Assembly: GCA_035279525.1 (NCBI GenBank)
Contig: DATEHQ010000151.1
Span: 1 to 29,061 of the forward strand
From: DATEHQ01 sp035279525
Lineage (GTDB): Bacteria > Chloroflexota > Dormibacteria > Dormibacterales > Dormibacteraceae
Direction of reading: 5' to 3'
Length of the DNA: 29,061 nt
Below are positions 16,113-22,893 of this stretch, in pieces; within the stretch, counting starts at the first letter, position 1, and the number at the start of each line of letters is the position of its first letter. A program made the position numbers and the translations under genes. The notes under the pieces were generated by a model that worked only from the letters and a program-made list of their open reading frames with translations, did not search any database and was not told the origin of the DNA.

Positions 16113-16142
16113 TTGACGCTCTCGGCGCCGGTTTGTTAGGGT
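16113..16142 (+). promoter_or_regulatory. Candidate promoter of the LysM-M23 gene
   Basis: TTGACG (16113-16118) and TAGGGT (16137-16142) are separated by 18 bases, close to a housekeeping sigma-70 arrangement. The gene's TTG start is about 50 bases further on and has a G-rich ribosome site. This is the best two-box promoter in the window, still untested. Confidence 0.5.
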
Positions 16143-16195
16143 GACGCCGTCTTCCGCGTCCGCAACGCGCGGGAACGAAGGTTGGGGGGTAGGCC

Positions 16196-17173
16196 TTGCG
16201 CTTCCGCTACATGACCCATGCCGTGGTGCTCGTGATCGCGGCAGCCATGACCGGCTATTCAGCGATGGACCGCAACACCAATGTCCTGTCAGGTTTGCGG
16301 ACAGGCGCGGTGACCGCTGAAGCATCCGGCCAGGCACCCATGGTGGGTGATGTGTCCCTGGACCAGGACGGCACGATCATCAAACAGGTCTCGATTCCGA
16401 CGGCACCACTCCGGAATCGCGACCCCATCCTCTATCGGGTCGCGCAGGGAGACACCGTGGAGGCCATCGCGAGGGCGTTCGGCGTCCCCTGGAGGGACAT
16501 CATCTGGTCCAATCCCGGGCTGCGAATTCCACTCGCGACGGGACGGACGCTCAAAGTGCCGCCGATGCCGGGCGTGGTGATCACGGTCAAGAGGGGCGAC
16601 ACGCCGGCGAGCCTGGCAGCCCTGTACGGGGTCGACGTCACCACGCTCCTGGGTTTCAACCACCTTCGCGGCCCGGGGCTCGTTCCCGGTTCGATGCTCG
16701 TCGTTCCGATGGACCCCACCCAGAGCTCCAACCTGAGCACGGGCGCGGCGGCGGATCCCATCGCGCCGGGGCAGCTGGTCTGTCCGATCACCGGCGCCGC
16801 GATCATCCAGCCTTTCGGACCGACGACATTCGCGCTCGAGCCGCCCTTCCTCGGATATCCGCACTTCCACACCGGCATCGACCTGCTGGCCATCTACGGC
16901 ACGCCGATCGATGCTGCCGCGGGCGGAAAGGTGACGGCGGCGGGTTACGCGCCATATTTCGGCATTCGGGTCGAGGTGACCGACAGCTTCGGCCTCGTCG
17001 AGATCTACGCCCACATGTCGCAGACGGCCGTCAGCGTCGGCGAACAGGTGCAGCAGGGACAGAACGTCGGCTTCGTCGGGAGCACCGGTCTATCGATCGG
17101 CTCGCACCTGCACTTTCAGCTCGAGGTGGGAGGTATGCCGACCGCCCCGGGTCCGCTCATCGGCTGCGTGTAA
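16196..17173 (+). CDS. LysM-domain M23 peptidase
   Basis: This is a peptidoglycan hydrolase of 325 residues, exported and probably anchored by an N-terminal hydrophobic segment (about residues 7-22). Two LysM glycan-binding domains follow, at 79-123 (YRVAQGDTVEAIARAF) and 127-172 (ITVKRGDTPASLAALYGV). A C-terminal LytM domain has zinc ligands H225, D229 and H306 and the accessory H272 (YAHMS). All catalytic residues are intact. The start is TTG at 16196, chosen because six consecutive G bases lie 6 bases upstream; ATG 16211 is an alternative that also keeps the hydrophobic segment. The domain shares an unusual block with the FtsX-linked peptidase nearby. It is monocistronic and ends 4 bases from a convergent gene. 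Confidence 0.93.
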   Translation: MRFRYMTHAVVLVIAAAMTGYSAMDRNTNVLSGLRTGAVTAEASGQAPMVGDVSLDQDGTIIKQVSIPTAPLRNRDPILYRVAQGDTVEAIARAFGVPWRDIIWSNPGLRIPLATGRTLKVPPMPGVVITVKRGDTPASLAALYGVDVTTLLGFNHLRGPGLVPGSMLVVPMDPTQSSNLSTGAAADPIAPGQLVCPITGAAIIQPFGPTTFALEPPFLGYPHFHTGIDLLAIYGTPIDAAAGGKVTAAGYAPYFGIRVEVTDSFGLVEIYAHMSQTAVSVGEQVQQGQNVGFVGSTGLSIGSHLHFQLEVGGMPTAPGPLIGCV

Positions 17174-17177
17174 ACGC

Positions 17178-17807
17178 CTACCTCGCCGAGGCGACGATCT
17201 CTCGCATCAGACCCAGCTCAGTTTGATAGATGTGCGCCGACTTCACGGTCATCGTCAGCCTGCCGACTCCGCGCCCCAGCTCGCCGGCTACACGATCTTG
17301 CAGAGCCGCGAGCTCGACGAGGTTTGCATACCCCTTCGTTCCGAAGTCGATGGAATGAGCGTAGGTCGCGAGCTGGAGCCTTTCCTCGACCAGCCAGAAG
17401 TCGAGCAGGCTGACGCACGGGACGTAGCCGGTGTCGGACAGCGGCTCGAAGGTCGTGATCGTCGCGTCGCGTGCCCAGGGATTCGCCGCCAGCCGGTCGA
17501 CCACCCAGCGGATCTGGTCGCGGCCCGCATGGCCATAGTCATACAGACGGGTCGCGTAGCTGTCTGCATCACCAAGCTCTGCCACTCGGGAACGGTCGGT
17601 GAAATTCGCATGCATCCAGGCGAGCCGTCCGGGATCGCCGTGCCGGGCGATGATCGGGTCGTCGACCATCGGTCGTGATACCTCGAGAGTCGCTCGAAAC
17701 ACCTCGACGATCGGCGTTCCCTCCCAGCTCCCGACGACGCCGTCTTTCAGGATCAGGGCCGCCACGGCGGTCCACGCTTCGCCCAGCGTCAGGGCTTCGA
17801 TCAACAT
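17178..17807 (-). CDS. Thymidylate synthase-like protein (short, archaeal type)
   Basis: This 209-residue protein matches the short thymidylate-synthase-like proteins known from methanogens rather than bacterial ThyA (about 264 residues). The nucleophile region is YVPCVSLLDFW (Cys131), a pyrimidine-binding asparagine is likely N162 in GYANLVEL, and the AHIY motif at 191-194 matches the His-x-Tyr of ThyA. The RSxD element that binds the dUMP phosphate appears as HSID at 151-154, with His instead of the nearly invariant Arg. It may be a true synthase, a dCMP/dUMP hydroxymethylase-like enzyme or a nucleotide-binding relative. The start is ATG 17807; the longer upstream frame overlaps a divergent gene and looks non-coding. 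A TAGCTT lies 10 bases before it. Confidence 0.75.
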   Translation of the reverse strand: MLIEALTLGEAWTAVAALILKDGVVGSWEGTPIVEVFRATLEVSRPMVDDPIIARHGDPGRLAWMHANFTDRSRVAELGDADSYATRLYDYGHAGRDQIRWVVDRLAANPWARDATITTFEPLSDTGYVPCVSLLDFWLVEERLQLATYAHSIDFGTKGYANLVELAALQDRVAGELGRGVGRLTMTVKSAHIYQTELGLMREIVASAR

Positions 17808-17893
17808 CAGGCTTGCAAAGCTACTACCGCGAGAAGCGGGGCGAGCCGCCCATCGATCGAATCGCCGACCGTTCTCCAACAGGCGGGGAAGCG

Positions 17894-17899
17894 TATAGG
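17894..17899 (+). promoter_or_regulatory. Candidate -10 (TATAGG) for the TOPRIM gene
   Basis: TATAGG ends 7 bases before the GTG at 17907, so transcription would start at the GTG itself. No Shine-Dalgarno sequence or -35 consensus is visible in the 99-base gap between the two divergent genes. Confidence 0.45.
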
Positions 17900-17906
17900 T
17901 ACGTGG

Positions 17907-18467
17907 GTGCACACGATCGTGATCGTCGAAGGCGAGACCGACAAACTGGCGCTGACCACAGCCGCCCGGCGATTGGGCCAGGACATCGGGGCGGAGGAAG
18001 TCGACATCACGCCGATCGGTGGCGCCCACGCCATCTCGCGCGTCCTCGCTGCCCTGGCACGCGAGCCGTCTCAGGTGAGGATCGCAGGTCTGTGTGATGA
18101 GGGCGAGGAGGACGTTTTCCGAGTCGCCCTCGAGGCGGCCGGCTACGGCTCGCACCTTTCGCGGGCCGATCTCGAAGGGCTCGGTTTTTTCGTCTGCAGC
18201 GCCGACCTGGAGGACGAGCTGATCCGCGCCGTTGGAGCTCCCGCCATCGACGCACTGGCCGAGCTCGAGGGCGATGCCCAGGCCTGGTACACGTTCCGGA
18301 GGCAGCCCGCCTGGCAGGGACAGGCCGTGGATCAGCAGTTCCGCCGGTTCGTCCGGAGTATCTCGAATCGCAACTCACGGTACATCCGCGCCATTCTCGA
18401 GGCGCTCGAGCCCGCTCAGCTGCCGCGCCCTTTGCGACTGCTCCTGGCCCACGTGGTGCAGCCGTGA
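17907..18467 (+). CDS. Stand-alone TOPRIM nucleotidyl transferase/hydrolase domain protein
   Basis: This 186-residue protein consists of an OLD-type TOPRIM domain without the ATPase part. The first motif is IVIVEGETDKLAL (the catalytic Glu at residue 9), and the acidic metal-binding loop is GLCDEGEED. Later conserved stretches include FFVCSADLEDELIRAVG and a C-terminal LPRPLRLLLAHV. It resembles actinobacterial proteins usually labelled ATP-dependent endonuclease, although it has no ATPase domain. TOPRIM folds cut or join nucleic acid phosphodiesters with Mg2+, so a nuclease is likely but unproven. The GTG start has no ribosome site; a TATAGG lies 7 bases before it. Its stop overlaps the next gene as GTGA, tying it to a P-loop kinase. 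Confidence 0.85.
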   Translation: MHTIVIVEGETDKLALTTAARRLGQDIGAEEVDITPIGGAHAISRVLAALAREPSQVRIAGLCDEGEEDVFRVALEAAGYGSHLSRADLEGLGFFVCSADLEDELIRAVGAPAIDALAELEGDAQAWYTFRRQPAWQGQAVDQQFRRFVRSISNRNSRYIRAILEALEPAQLPRPLRLLLAHVVQP

Positions 18468-18942
18468 GACGCGTGCTGATAACGGGTATGTCTGGCGTGG
18501 GCAAATCGAGCGTGATCCAGGAGCTCGCTGCGTTGGGGCGGAAGGCCGTCGACACCGATTGGAACCAGGAGTGGGAGCACACCAACGCGCACGGTGAGTG
18601 GGTGTGGCGGGAGGACAGGATCGAGGCCCTGCTGGACGATGAAGATGCCGACGTCCTGTTCATCAGCGCGTGTGTCTCGAACCAGGGCAGGTTCTACGAC
18701 CGATTCGACGCGGTGATCCTGCTCAGCGCACCGGAGTCGGTCACCATTCGGCGCCTGGCGGAGCGGACCACAATCCCTATGGAAAGCGCGCCGAGGAAGT
18801 GACCGAGGTGCTGCGCTACAAGGAGACCGTCGAGCCCCTGCTGCGAAAGGGGGCTACCGCCGAGATCGACACGAGCGCGCCACTTTCGGAGGTCGTCTCA
18901 AAGGTCCTGGAGATCGCCCAGGACCCGGCGACACGAACCTGA
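18464..18942 (+). pseudogene. P-loop nucleotide kinase-like ATPase, interrupted by one frameshift
   Basis: The first frame (18464-18802) begins at a GTG overlapping the TOPRIM stop and encodes a small AAA/shikimate-kinase-like protein: Walker A GMSGVGKSS, then VDTDWNQEW, WVWREDRIEALL and VILLSAPESVTIRRLAERTT. It then goes out of frame. The expected continuation NPYGKRAEEVTEVL, followed by KETVEPLLRKGA and EIDTSAPLSEVV, is in the next frame from 18772 to a stop at 18942. Restoring one lost base near 18770-18772 would give about 159 residues, a normal length for the family. No slippery heptamer is present, so a real deletion or a sequencing/assembly error is more likely than programmed shifting. 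The family phosphorylates an unknown small molecule or is a GTPase/ATPase. Confidence 0.82.
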
Positions 18943-19033
18943 CTGAGAAGAATCTTCGTGATGCCTCAGTGACCAGGGCCGCCGGGGGCACATTCTGCGG
19001 TGGGGCGTCTTTAGGGGCGGGTGTCCGTCGCGA

Positions 19034-19513
19034 TCAGGCCGGGCGCTGCTTGTGGCCTGCCTCGACGAGTCGCACCATCTCGGCGATGCGGGCGGCCCGG
19101 ACATCAGGTCGGCGGGTGGTGGCGTCGATCCAGCGCAGCCAGCCTTTCCTGTAAAAGGTCGCGAGGCCGTCGAACGCCGCCTGGGCTCGGGGTCTGGACG
19201 CGAGCGCGTCGGCGATGTCCGCGGCGAGCTGGCCGGCCTGTGGACCCTCAGGCGATACCTCGACCGCCACCTGCTGGCCGTCCTCGAGGGCACACCCACT
19301 CGGCGACTTCGGTCCCAACGCGATCTGCCAGGCGCCGTCGCGATGGACGAGCGAGGTCCGAAATCGAACTCCGTCGATCGTGCCCGATACGTGGTAACGA
19401 TCACGCCTTCCCCAGGTCTCGACCGGGTCGAGGGGAAAGGGAATCGAAACCCCGCCTGAGGCCGTGCGAGCGGCACGTTCTCGGAAGCTGCGACTTTTCG
19501 GATCGGCCGTCAT
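19034..19513 (-). CDS. YdeI/OmpD-associated family protein with DUF1905 domain
   Basis: This 159-residue cytoplasmic protein has two small domains. Residues about 38-90 are DUF1905-like (VSGTIDGVRFRTSLVHRDG, then IALGPKS and GCALEDGQQVAVEV). Residues about 105-155 match the YdeI/OmpD-associated C-terminal domain (FDGLATFYRKGWLRWIDATT, then RIAEMVRLVEAG). The biochemical role of this common family is unknown. The start is ATG 19513, preceded by GAGG about 10 bases upstream. It lies 13 bases after the ArsR gene on the same strand and so is probably under that repressor. A second DUF1905 protein occurs at the right end of the window. Confidence 0.87.
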   Translation of the reverse strand: MTADPKSRSFRERAARTASGGVSIPFPLDPVETWGRRDRYHVSGTIDGVRFRTSLVHRDGAWQIALGPKSPSGCALEDGQQVAVEVSPEGPQAGQLAADIADALASRPRAQAAFDGLATFYRKGWLRWIDATTRRPDVRAARIAEMVRLVEAGHKQRPA

Positions 19514-19526
19514 CGCTCAGTCATCC

Positions 19527-19871
19527 TCACACCCAGTCGGGCCCGATCCTGGCGCAGGTCGCCAGGCGCTCGGCGATCGGCTCGAGGGCCGAGCCGGCCT
19601 TTGCGGCAATGCGATCGAGGCCGCTCAGGGCCAGCATGTAGACGATCTCCTTACCCCGTCGCTCGGTCGTGACGAAACCGCAGTGTCGCAGGCACGCCAG
19701 GTGCGTGCTCACGCGCGGCTGCGGCTGCCCGACGGCCGCCACCAGCTCGTTCACAGTGAGCTCCTGCTCGCCGAGCAGCTCCAGGATGTGGAGCCGGGTG
19801 GGATCCCCCAGCACGCGAAAGAAGCGCGCAGCCGCGGAACGGTCGGTCGCCCGCGAGGCTGTCCAATACAT
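19527..19871 (-). CDS. ArsR/SmtB-family repressor with CmtR-like cysteine motif
   Basis: This 114-residue winged-helix repressor reads FFRVLGDPTRLHILELL, then VNELVAAVGQPQPRVSTHLACLRHCGFV (recognition helix, positions about 60-77) and a beta-wing RRGKEIVYML. Two cysteines in the recognition helix (ACLRHCG) and one near the C-terminus (TCARIGPDW) reproduce the Cys-x3-Cys plus C-terminal Cys arrangement of the Cd/Pb sensor CmtR, so it probably binds a soft metal ion. I start it at ATG 19871 (MYWTASRAT), where relatives begin; ATG 19892 adds seven residues. It controls itself, the YdeI protein and the divergent thioredoxin-membrane gene through the dyad at 19864-19894. The metal specificity is not determined by the sequence. 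Confidence 0.88.
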   Translation of the reverse strand: MYWTASRATDRSAAARFFRVLGDPTRLHILELLGEQELTVNELVAAVGQPQPRVSTHLACLRHCGFVTTERRGKEIVYMLALSGLDRIAAKAGSALEPIAERLATCARIGPDWV

Positions 19872-19894
19872 ATCTGGAAAACAGGATATCATTG
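19864..19894. promoter_or_regulatory. Candidate ArsR operator and divergent promoter
   Basis: An imperfect dyad, CAAT..ATATCTG-GAAAA-CAGGATAT..ATTG, spans the ArsR start region. The ATATC/GATAT and CAAT/ATTG arms match, with one extra base on the right. It is unusually AT-rich for this genome. TATCAT at 19887-19892 could be the -10 of the divergent thioredoxin-like gene, so bound repressor would block both directions. Confidence 0.55.
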
Positions 19895-19936
19895 GGGGCG
19901 AGCATCTGCGACCACTGGAGTTCCAGGAGCCACTCA

Positions 19937-20740
19937 GTGAAGATCACCATTCAGTACTTCGACGGATGCCCGCACTGGCAGATTGCCGAGCGAAGGGTGC
20001 TGAACGTGCTGGAAGGGCTGCCCAGCGATCGGTTCACTCTCGAGCGCCAGCTGATCGAGTCGCCCGCCATGGCCCAGAGGGTCGGGTTCCATGGCTCCCC
20101 CACCATTCTGATCGACGGTCGAGACCCATTCGCCACCGGCGCGCAGCCAGCAGGAGTCGGATGTCGGGTCTTCCTGACCGAAGACGGGGTTCAAGGCGCT
20201 CCATCGGAGGCACTGCTGCGCGATGTGATCAAACCTGCCCTGAGTGACCCACCAGCCGCGCATCGAGCGAACCACGATGACCAGCGCACACGTGTCGATG
20301 GCCGGCGCGTCATCGGCAGGATGGGTTCAGCCGCGCGGGTTGTGGTCGGCCTGGCCTTTCTGTATCTCGGGATCGTCGGGCTGCCGCCGGTTCATCTGCT
20401 TCCGTGGTGGCAGGTCGTTTTGGGGCTCGTCGGTGCGCCTTTGCTGGTGGCTTCCCTCCAGGTCGCGCGCCTTCAGTTCACGACGGAGCGGCTCGAACAG
20501 ACGGGCGTCGTGGCGGTGGTGATCAACTTCATCGTGTTCCTCGCACTCGTGACATTCGAGCCGACCCGTGGCGCCACCCTGGTCTTTCTCGGTTCCGCGA
20601 TGCTGTTCGCAGCGGCCCGTGGCGCTTCCGGTTGCGAGGTCGTCGCCGTTTCGAACTGGTTGCTGCGTCGCGACGATCAGCTGGGATGCCCGCTCTTCTG
20701 GCCGGTTGACGCCTACGAAGCCAGTACCCGTCCGGGCTGA
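19937..20740 (+). CDS. Thioredoxin-like domain fused to a four-helix membrane domain
   Basis: This 267-residue protein starts at GTG 19937, with AGGAG 7 bases upstream. Residues 1-110 form a thioredoxin-like fold (VKITIQYFDGCPHWQIAER, then GFHGSPTILIDGRDPF with a cis-proline-like position, and GVGCRVF). The usual CxxC is replaced by CPHW. Such small proteins are sometimes found near mercury-resistance genes. A 20-residue linker leads to about four membrane helices (131-150, 155-175, 190-210, 214-235) and a cytoplasmic tail NWLLRRDDQLGCPLFWPVD, resembling small actinobacterial membrane proteins (DUF6410-like, uncertain). The parts are normally separate, so this looks like a fusion. It diverges from the CmtR-like repressor and is probably its main target. 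Confidence 0.72.
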   Translation: MKITIQYFDGCPHWQIAERRVLNVLEGLPSDRFTLERQLIESPAMAQRVGFHGSPTILIDGRDPFATGAQPAGVGCRVFLTEDGVQGAPSEALLRDVIKPALSDPPAAHRANHDDQRTRVDGRRVIGRMGSAARVVVGLAFLYLGIVGLPPVHLLPWWQVVLGLVGAPLLVASLQVARLQFTTERLEQTGVVAVVINFIVFLALVTFEPTRGATLVFLGSAMLFAAARGASGCEVVAVSNWLLRRDDQLGCPLFWPVDAYEASTRPG

Positions 20741-20744
20741 CAAA

Positions 20745-20764
20745 CGCCGGGAGAAAAGCCGGCG
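20745..20764. terminator. Hairpin between convergent genes (weak)
   Basis: CGCCGG and CCGGCG form a 6-base-pair stem around GAGAAAAG, in the 54-base gap between the thioredoxin-membrane gene and the convergent PQQ-propeller gene. No T-tract follows, so terminator function is uncertain. Confidence 0.3.
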
Positions 20765-20794
20765 CACATCATGAGCTCGGTGCTCCGGCAGGAT

Positions 20795-22360
20795 CTATTC
20801 GGCGAGCCGATAAGCGACCAGGGCCGGATGCTGGCTCGAGCTGAGCGGAAGGCCCGCGCCGGCGAGCAGTGTGTTGCCCGAGATCGCAAGCGTCGAGTTG
20901 GCGCCGGCAGGGAGCTCGGCCGTCCAGACCACCGAGCCGCTCGCCCGCGTCAGGGCCTCGACCTCACCGGTAAGGGTGCTGGTGAACACCAGGTCCCCCG
21001 AGACCGTGGCCCCGCCCAGCGGCATCTGCGGCAGCCTGGTCGCCCAGAGCTGCCGGCCCGTCGCGACGTCGAGGGCGACCATCTCGCCGCCGGCCTGCAG
21101 CACGTTGACCGTGCCGACCCGAACGGTGGGCCCGCTCAAGGTCGACCCGAGGTCGACGACTGGAACGTACGCCACGCCGTCGGCCACCGCCATGTTCGTC
21201 TCGACCCCACCCGCCTCTCCCGGGAACACGGTGTACGGGGTCTGCAGCTGCAGCTTGCCTTCGAGGGCAAGCTCGTCGTCCTGGTCGTGTCCGTTGTGGA
21301 CGCCGACGGCAGCTTTCCAGAGGACGTTTCCGCTCGCGGGGTCGAGTGCGAACACGTAGCCACCCTTCCCGGCGGCGAGAACGATCGAGCGTCCCGCCAC
21401 TGCGGTGAGAATCGGGGAGATCTGCAGGTCCCAGTCGTGGAAGTCGTCTGGGAAGGCCTGGTAGTACCACTCGAGCCGACCCGTGGCCTGGCTCAGCTTG
21501 ACGAGGCTGTCCGTGTAGAGCTCGCGGCTCGGTGCTGACTGGGCTTCCTGCTGCGAAAGGTATGGATTGCCGGTGCCGGCGTAGATGGAGCCGTCGGGGC
21601 CGATCAGGAAAGGATCCCAGGCGCCGCCGGCGGTGGCTCTGAGCTGCTGGCCGGTGCGGTCCACCACCGTCTGGAAACTCCATTCCGTGGCGCCGCTGCC
21701 GGCATCGAGCGCGTAGATGAGGCCGCCGCCGACGGTGAGTGCCGATGCGACGAACACCCTGTATCCAGCCACCTCGGGCGCGATGTCGAATCGGGCTTTG
21801 CCCGCAGCAAAGCTCGAGTCGTACCAGTCCTGACGGCCGGTAGCCGCGTCGAGAGCGAAGACGCCGGTCCCGGTGACGCCGTAGACGCGGCCGTAGGCGA
21901 GCGTCACCCCGTTCGGACCGTAGTCTTGCGAATGGAACGAGTGCGTCCAGATCGGACGGCCGGTGGCCTCATCCACGGCCATCACGTTCGAGGCTCCGTC
22001 CTGGAGATAGACGACGCCGTTGGCGATCACCGGGTTGGCGACGTCCCGGCCGCTTCCCCCGACACCGGTCAGGGGCAGGGTCCACGCAACCTTCAGCTTC
22101 GACACGTTGGCGGCGGAAATGGTCGAGGTGGCATCCCGCGTGTTGTACAGACCGTCGTTCGGTGACGGCCACTCGTCGAAGTACCTGACGTCCTCGGGCG
22201 CGGCGGCAGGTGGGACGTATGGGACCAGGTTTGGAGGCACGGTCACCGAGGCGCTCGGCGTTGCGGCCAGTGGTGAGGTCGTCGTCCCGTTCGCTGAAGA
22301 GCAGGCGGTGACAGCGATGAGAAGCGAGGCGCTCGACCGAGCGATGAAGCGCGTGAACAT
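20795..22360 (-). CDS. PQQ-propeller lipoprotein (quinoprotein alcohol dehydrogenase-like)
   Basis: This predicted lipoprotein has 521 residues. The start ATG 22360 gives a leader MFTRFIARSSASLL and a lipobox ending AVTAC, so the protein should be lipidated outside the membrane. After a Ser/Thr/Pro-rich linker, an eight-bladed-type beta-propeller is built from repeats such as VMAVDEATGRPIWTH, VFALDAATGRQDWY, IYALDAGSGATEW, YVFALDPASGNVLWKA and MVALDVATGRQLWA, the PQQ-blade pattern. HDWDLQISPIL matches a conserved segment of quinoprotein dehydrogenases. No vicinal-cysteine disulfide is visible and no PQQ synthesis or cytochrome gene is near, so catalysis is uncertain; it may be a binding or assembly propeller. 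It has no clear ribosome site. Confidence 0.85.
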   Translation of the reverse strand: MFTRFIARSSASLLIAVTACSSANGTTTSPLAATPSASVTVPPNLVPYVPPAAAPEDVRYFDEWPSPNDGLYNTRDATSTISAANVSKLKVAWTLPLTGVGGSGRDVANPVIANGVVYLQDGASNVMAVDEATGRPIWTHSFHSQDYGPNGVTLAYGRVYGVTGTGVFALDAATGRQDWYDSSFAAGKARFDIAPEVAGYRVFVASALTVGGGLIYALDAGSGATEWSFQTVVDRTGQQLRATAGGAWDPFLIGPDGSIYAGTGNPYLSQQEAQSAPSRELYTDSLVKLSQATGRLEWYYQAFPDDFHDWDLQISPILTAVAGRSIVLAAGKGGYVFALDPASGNVLWKAAVGVHNGHDQDDELALEGKLQLQTPYTVFPGEAGGVETNMAVADGVAYVPVVDLGSTLSGPTVRVGTVNVLQAGGEMVALDVATGRQLWATRLPQMPLGGATVSGDLVFTSTLTGEVEALTRASGSVVWTAELPAGANSTLAISGNTLLAGAGLPLSSSQHPALVAYRLAE

Positions 22361-22497
22361 CGGTGCAAGCACAGCCAAACTCCCTCGCACGCTGCCCCGG
22401 ACATCCTCCTGCGCCGGGTGGCCGACGGCAGTCACTCTACTCAGGTGCTCCCGAGCAGGTTGCACCGCCGGCTCGGGACGGGTCGGCCCCGGGGCCT

Positions 22498-22893
22498 ATG
22501 ATGGGTGCGGAGGGGGCTACGATCGCCAGAGTGCTGGTCGTCGATGACGACCGAATCGTCGCCGAAATGTATCGACTTGCTTTGTCGCGCGCGGGACACG
22601 AGGTGGAGGTCGCCAACGACGGCGTGGCCGCGCTCGAGGCAGCGTCGGCCAACCGGCCGGACATCGTCTTCCTCGACATCCGGATGCCAAGGATGGACGG
22701 CATCGAGGTTCTGCGCAACCTGGCTTCGGTCAAGGGCACGAGGTCGATCCCGGTGGTGATGCTTTCGAACTACGACGAGCCCGGCCTGGTGAGGCAGAGC
22801 CGCAGCCTCGGCGCCAAGGAGTACCTGGTCAAGGCGGGAACCAATCCCGCCGACCTGCAGCGCGTTGTCTCGCAGTGGGTGGAAGCGTCGTAG
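22498..22893 (+). CDS. Single-domain response regulator (CheY-like receiver)
   Basis: This 131-residue protein is only a receiver domain, with no DNA-binding output. The acidic pocket is VVDDD near residue 14-18, the phospho-acceptor is Asp60 in FLDIRMPRMDG, the switch Ser is in VVMLSNYDE and the conserved Lys is in YLVKAG. It probably acts by protein contact or in a phosphorelay. The start is uncertain. Tandem ATGs at 22498 and 22501 lack a good ribosome site, while GTG 22531 (MLVVDDDR) has GGAGGGGG at 22509-22516, and the bases TATGAT overlapping the ATGs could be a -10. Its 3' end overlaps the histidine kinase gene by 19 bases, making them a likely cognate pair. Confidence 0.92.
   Translation: MMGAEGATIARVLVVDDDRIVAEMYRLALSRAGHEVEVANDGVAALEAASANRPDIVFLDIRMPRMDGIEVLRNLASVKGTRSIPVVMLSNYDEPGLVRQSRSLGAKEYLVKAGTNPADLQRVVSQWVEAS

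Noticed and set aside
18464..18802. Programmed -1 frameshift in the P-loop kinase
   Set aside because: A -1 slip after ACA would restore the frame, but the sequence ACCACAATCC is not a slippery heptamer and no downstream structure is evident.
17907..18942. OLD/Gabija-type defence system
   Set aside because: The TOPRIM protein lacks the ABC ATPase of OLD nucleases, the neighbour is a kinase-like P-loop rather than a UvrD-like helicase, and no other defence genes are near.
18942..18970. Inverted repeat ACTGAG..CTCAGT after the frameshifted kinase
   Set aside because: Only 6-base arms with a 17-base loop and no T-tract; too weak to call a terminator or operator.
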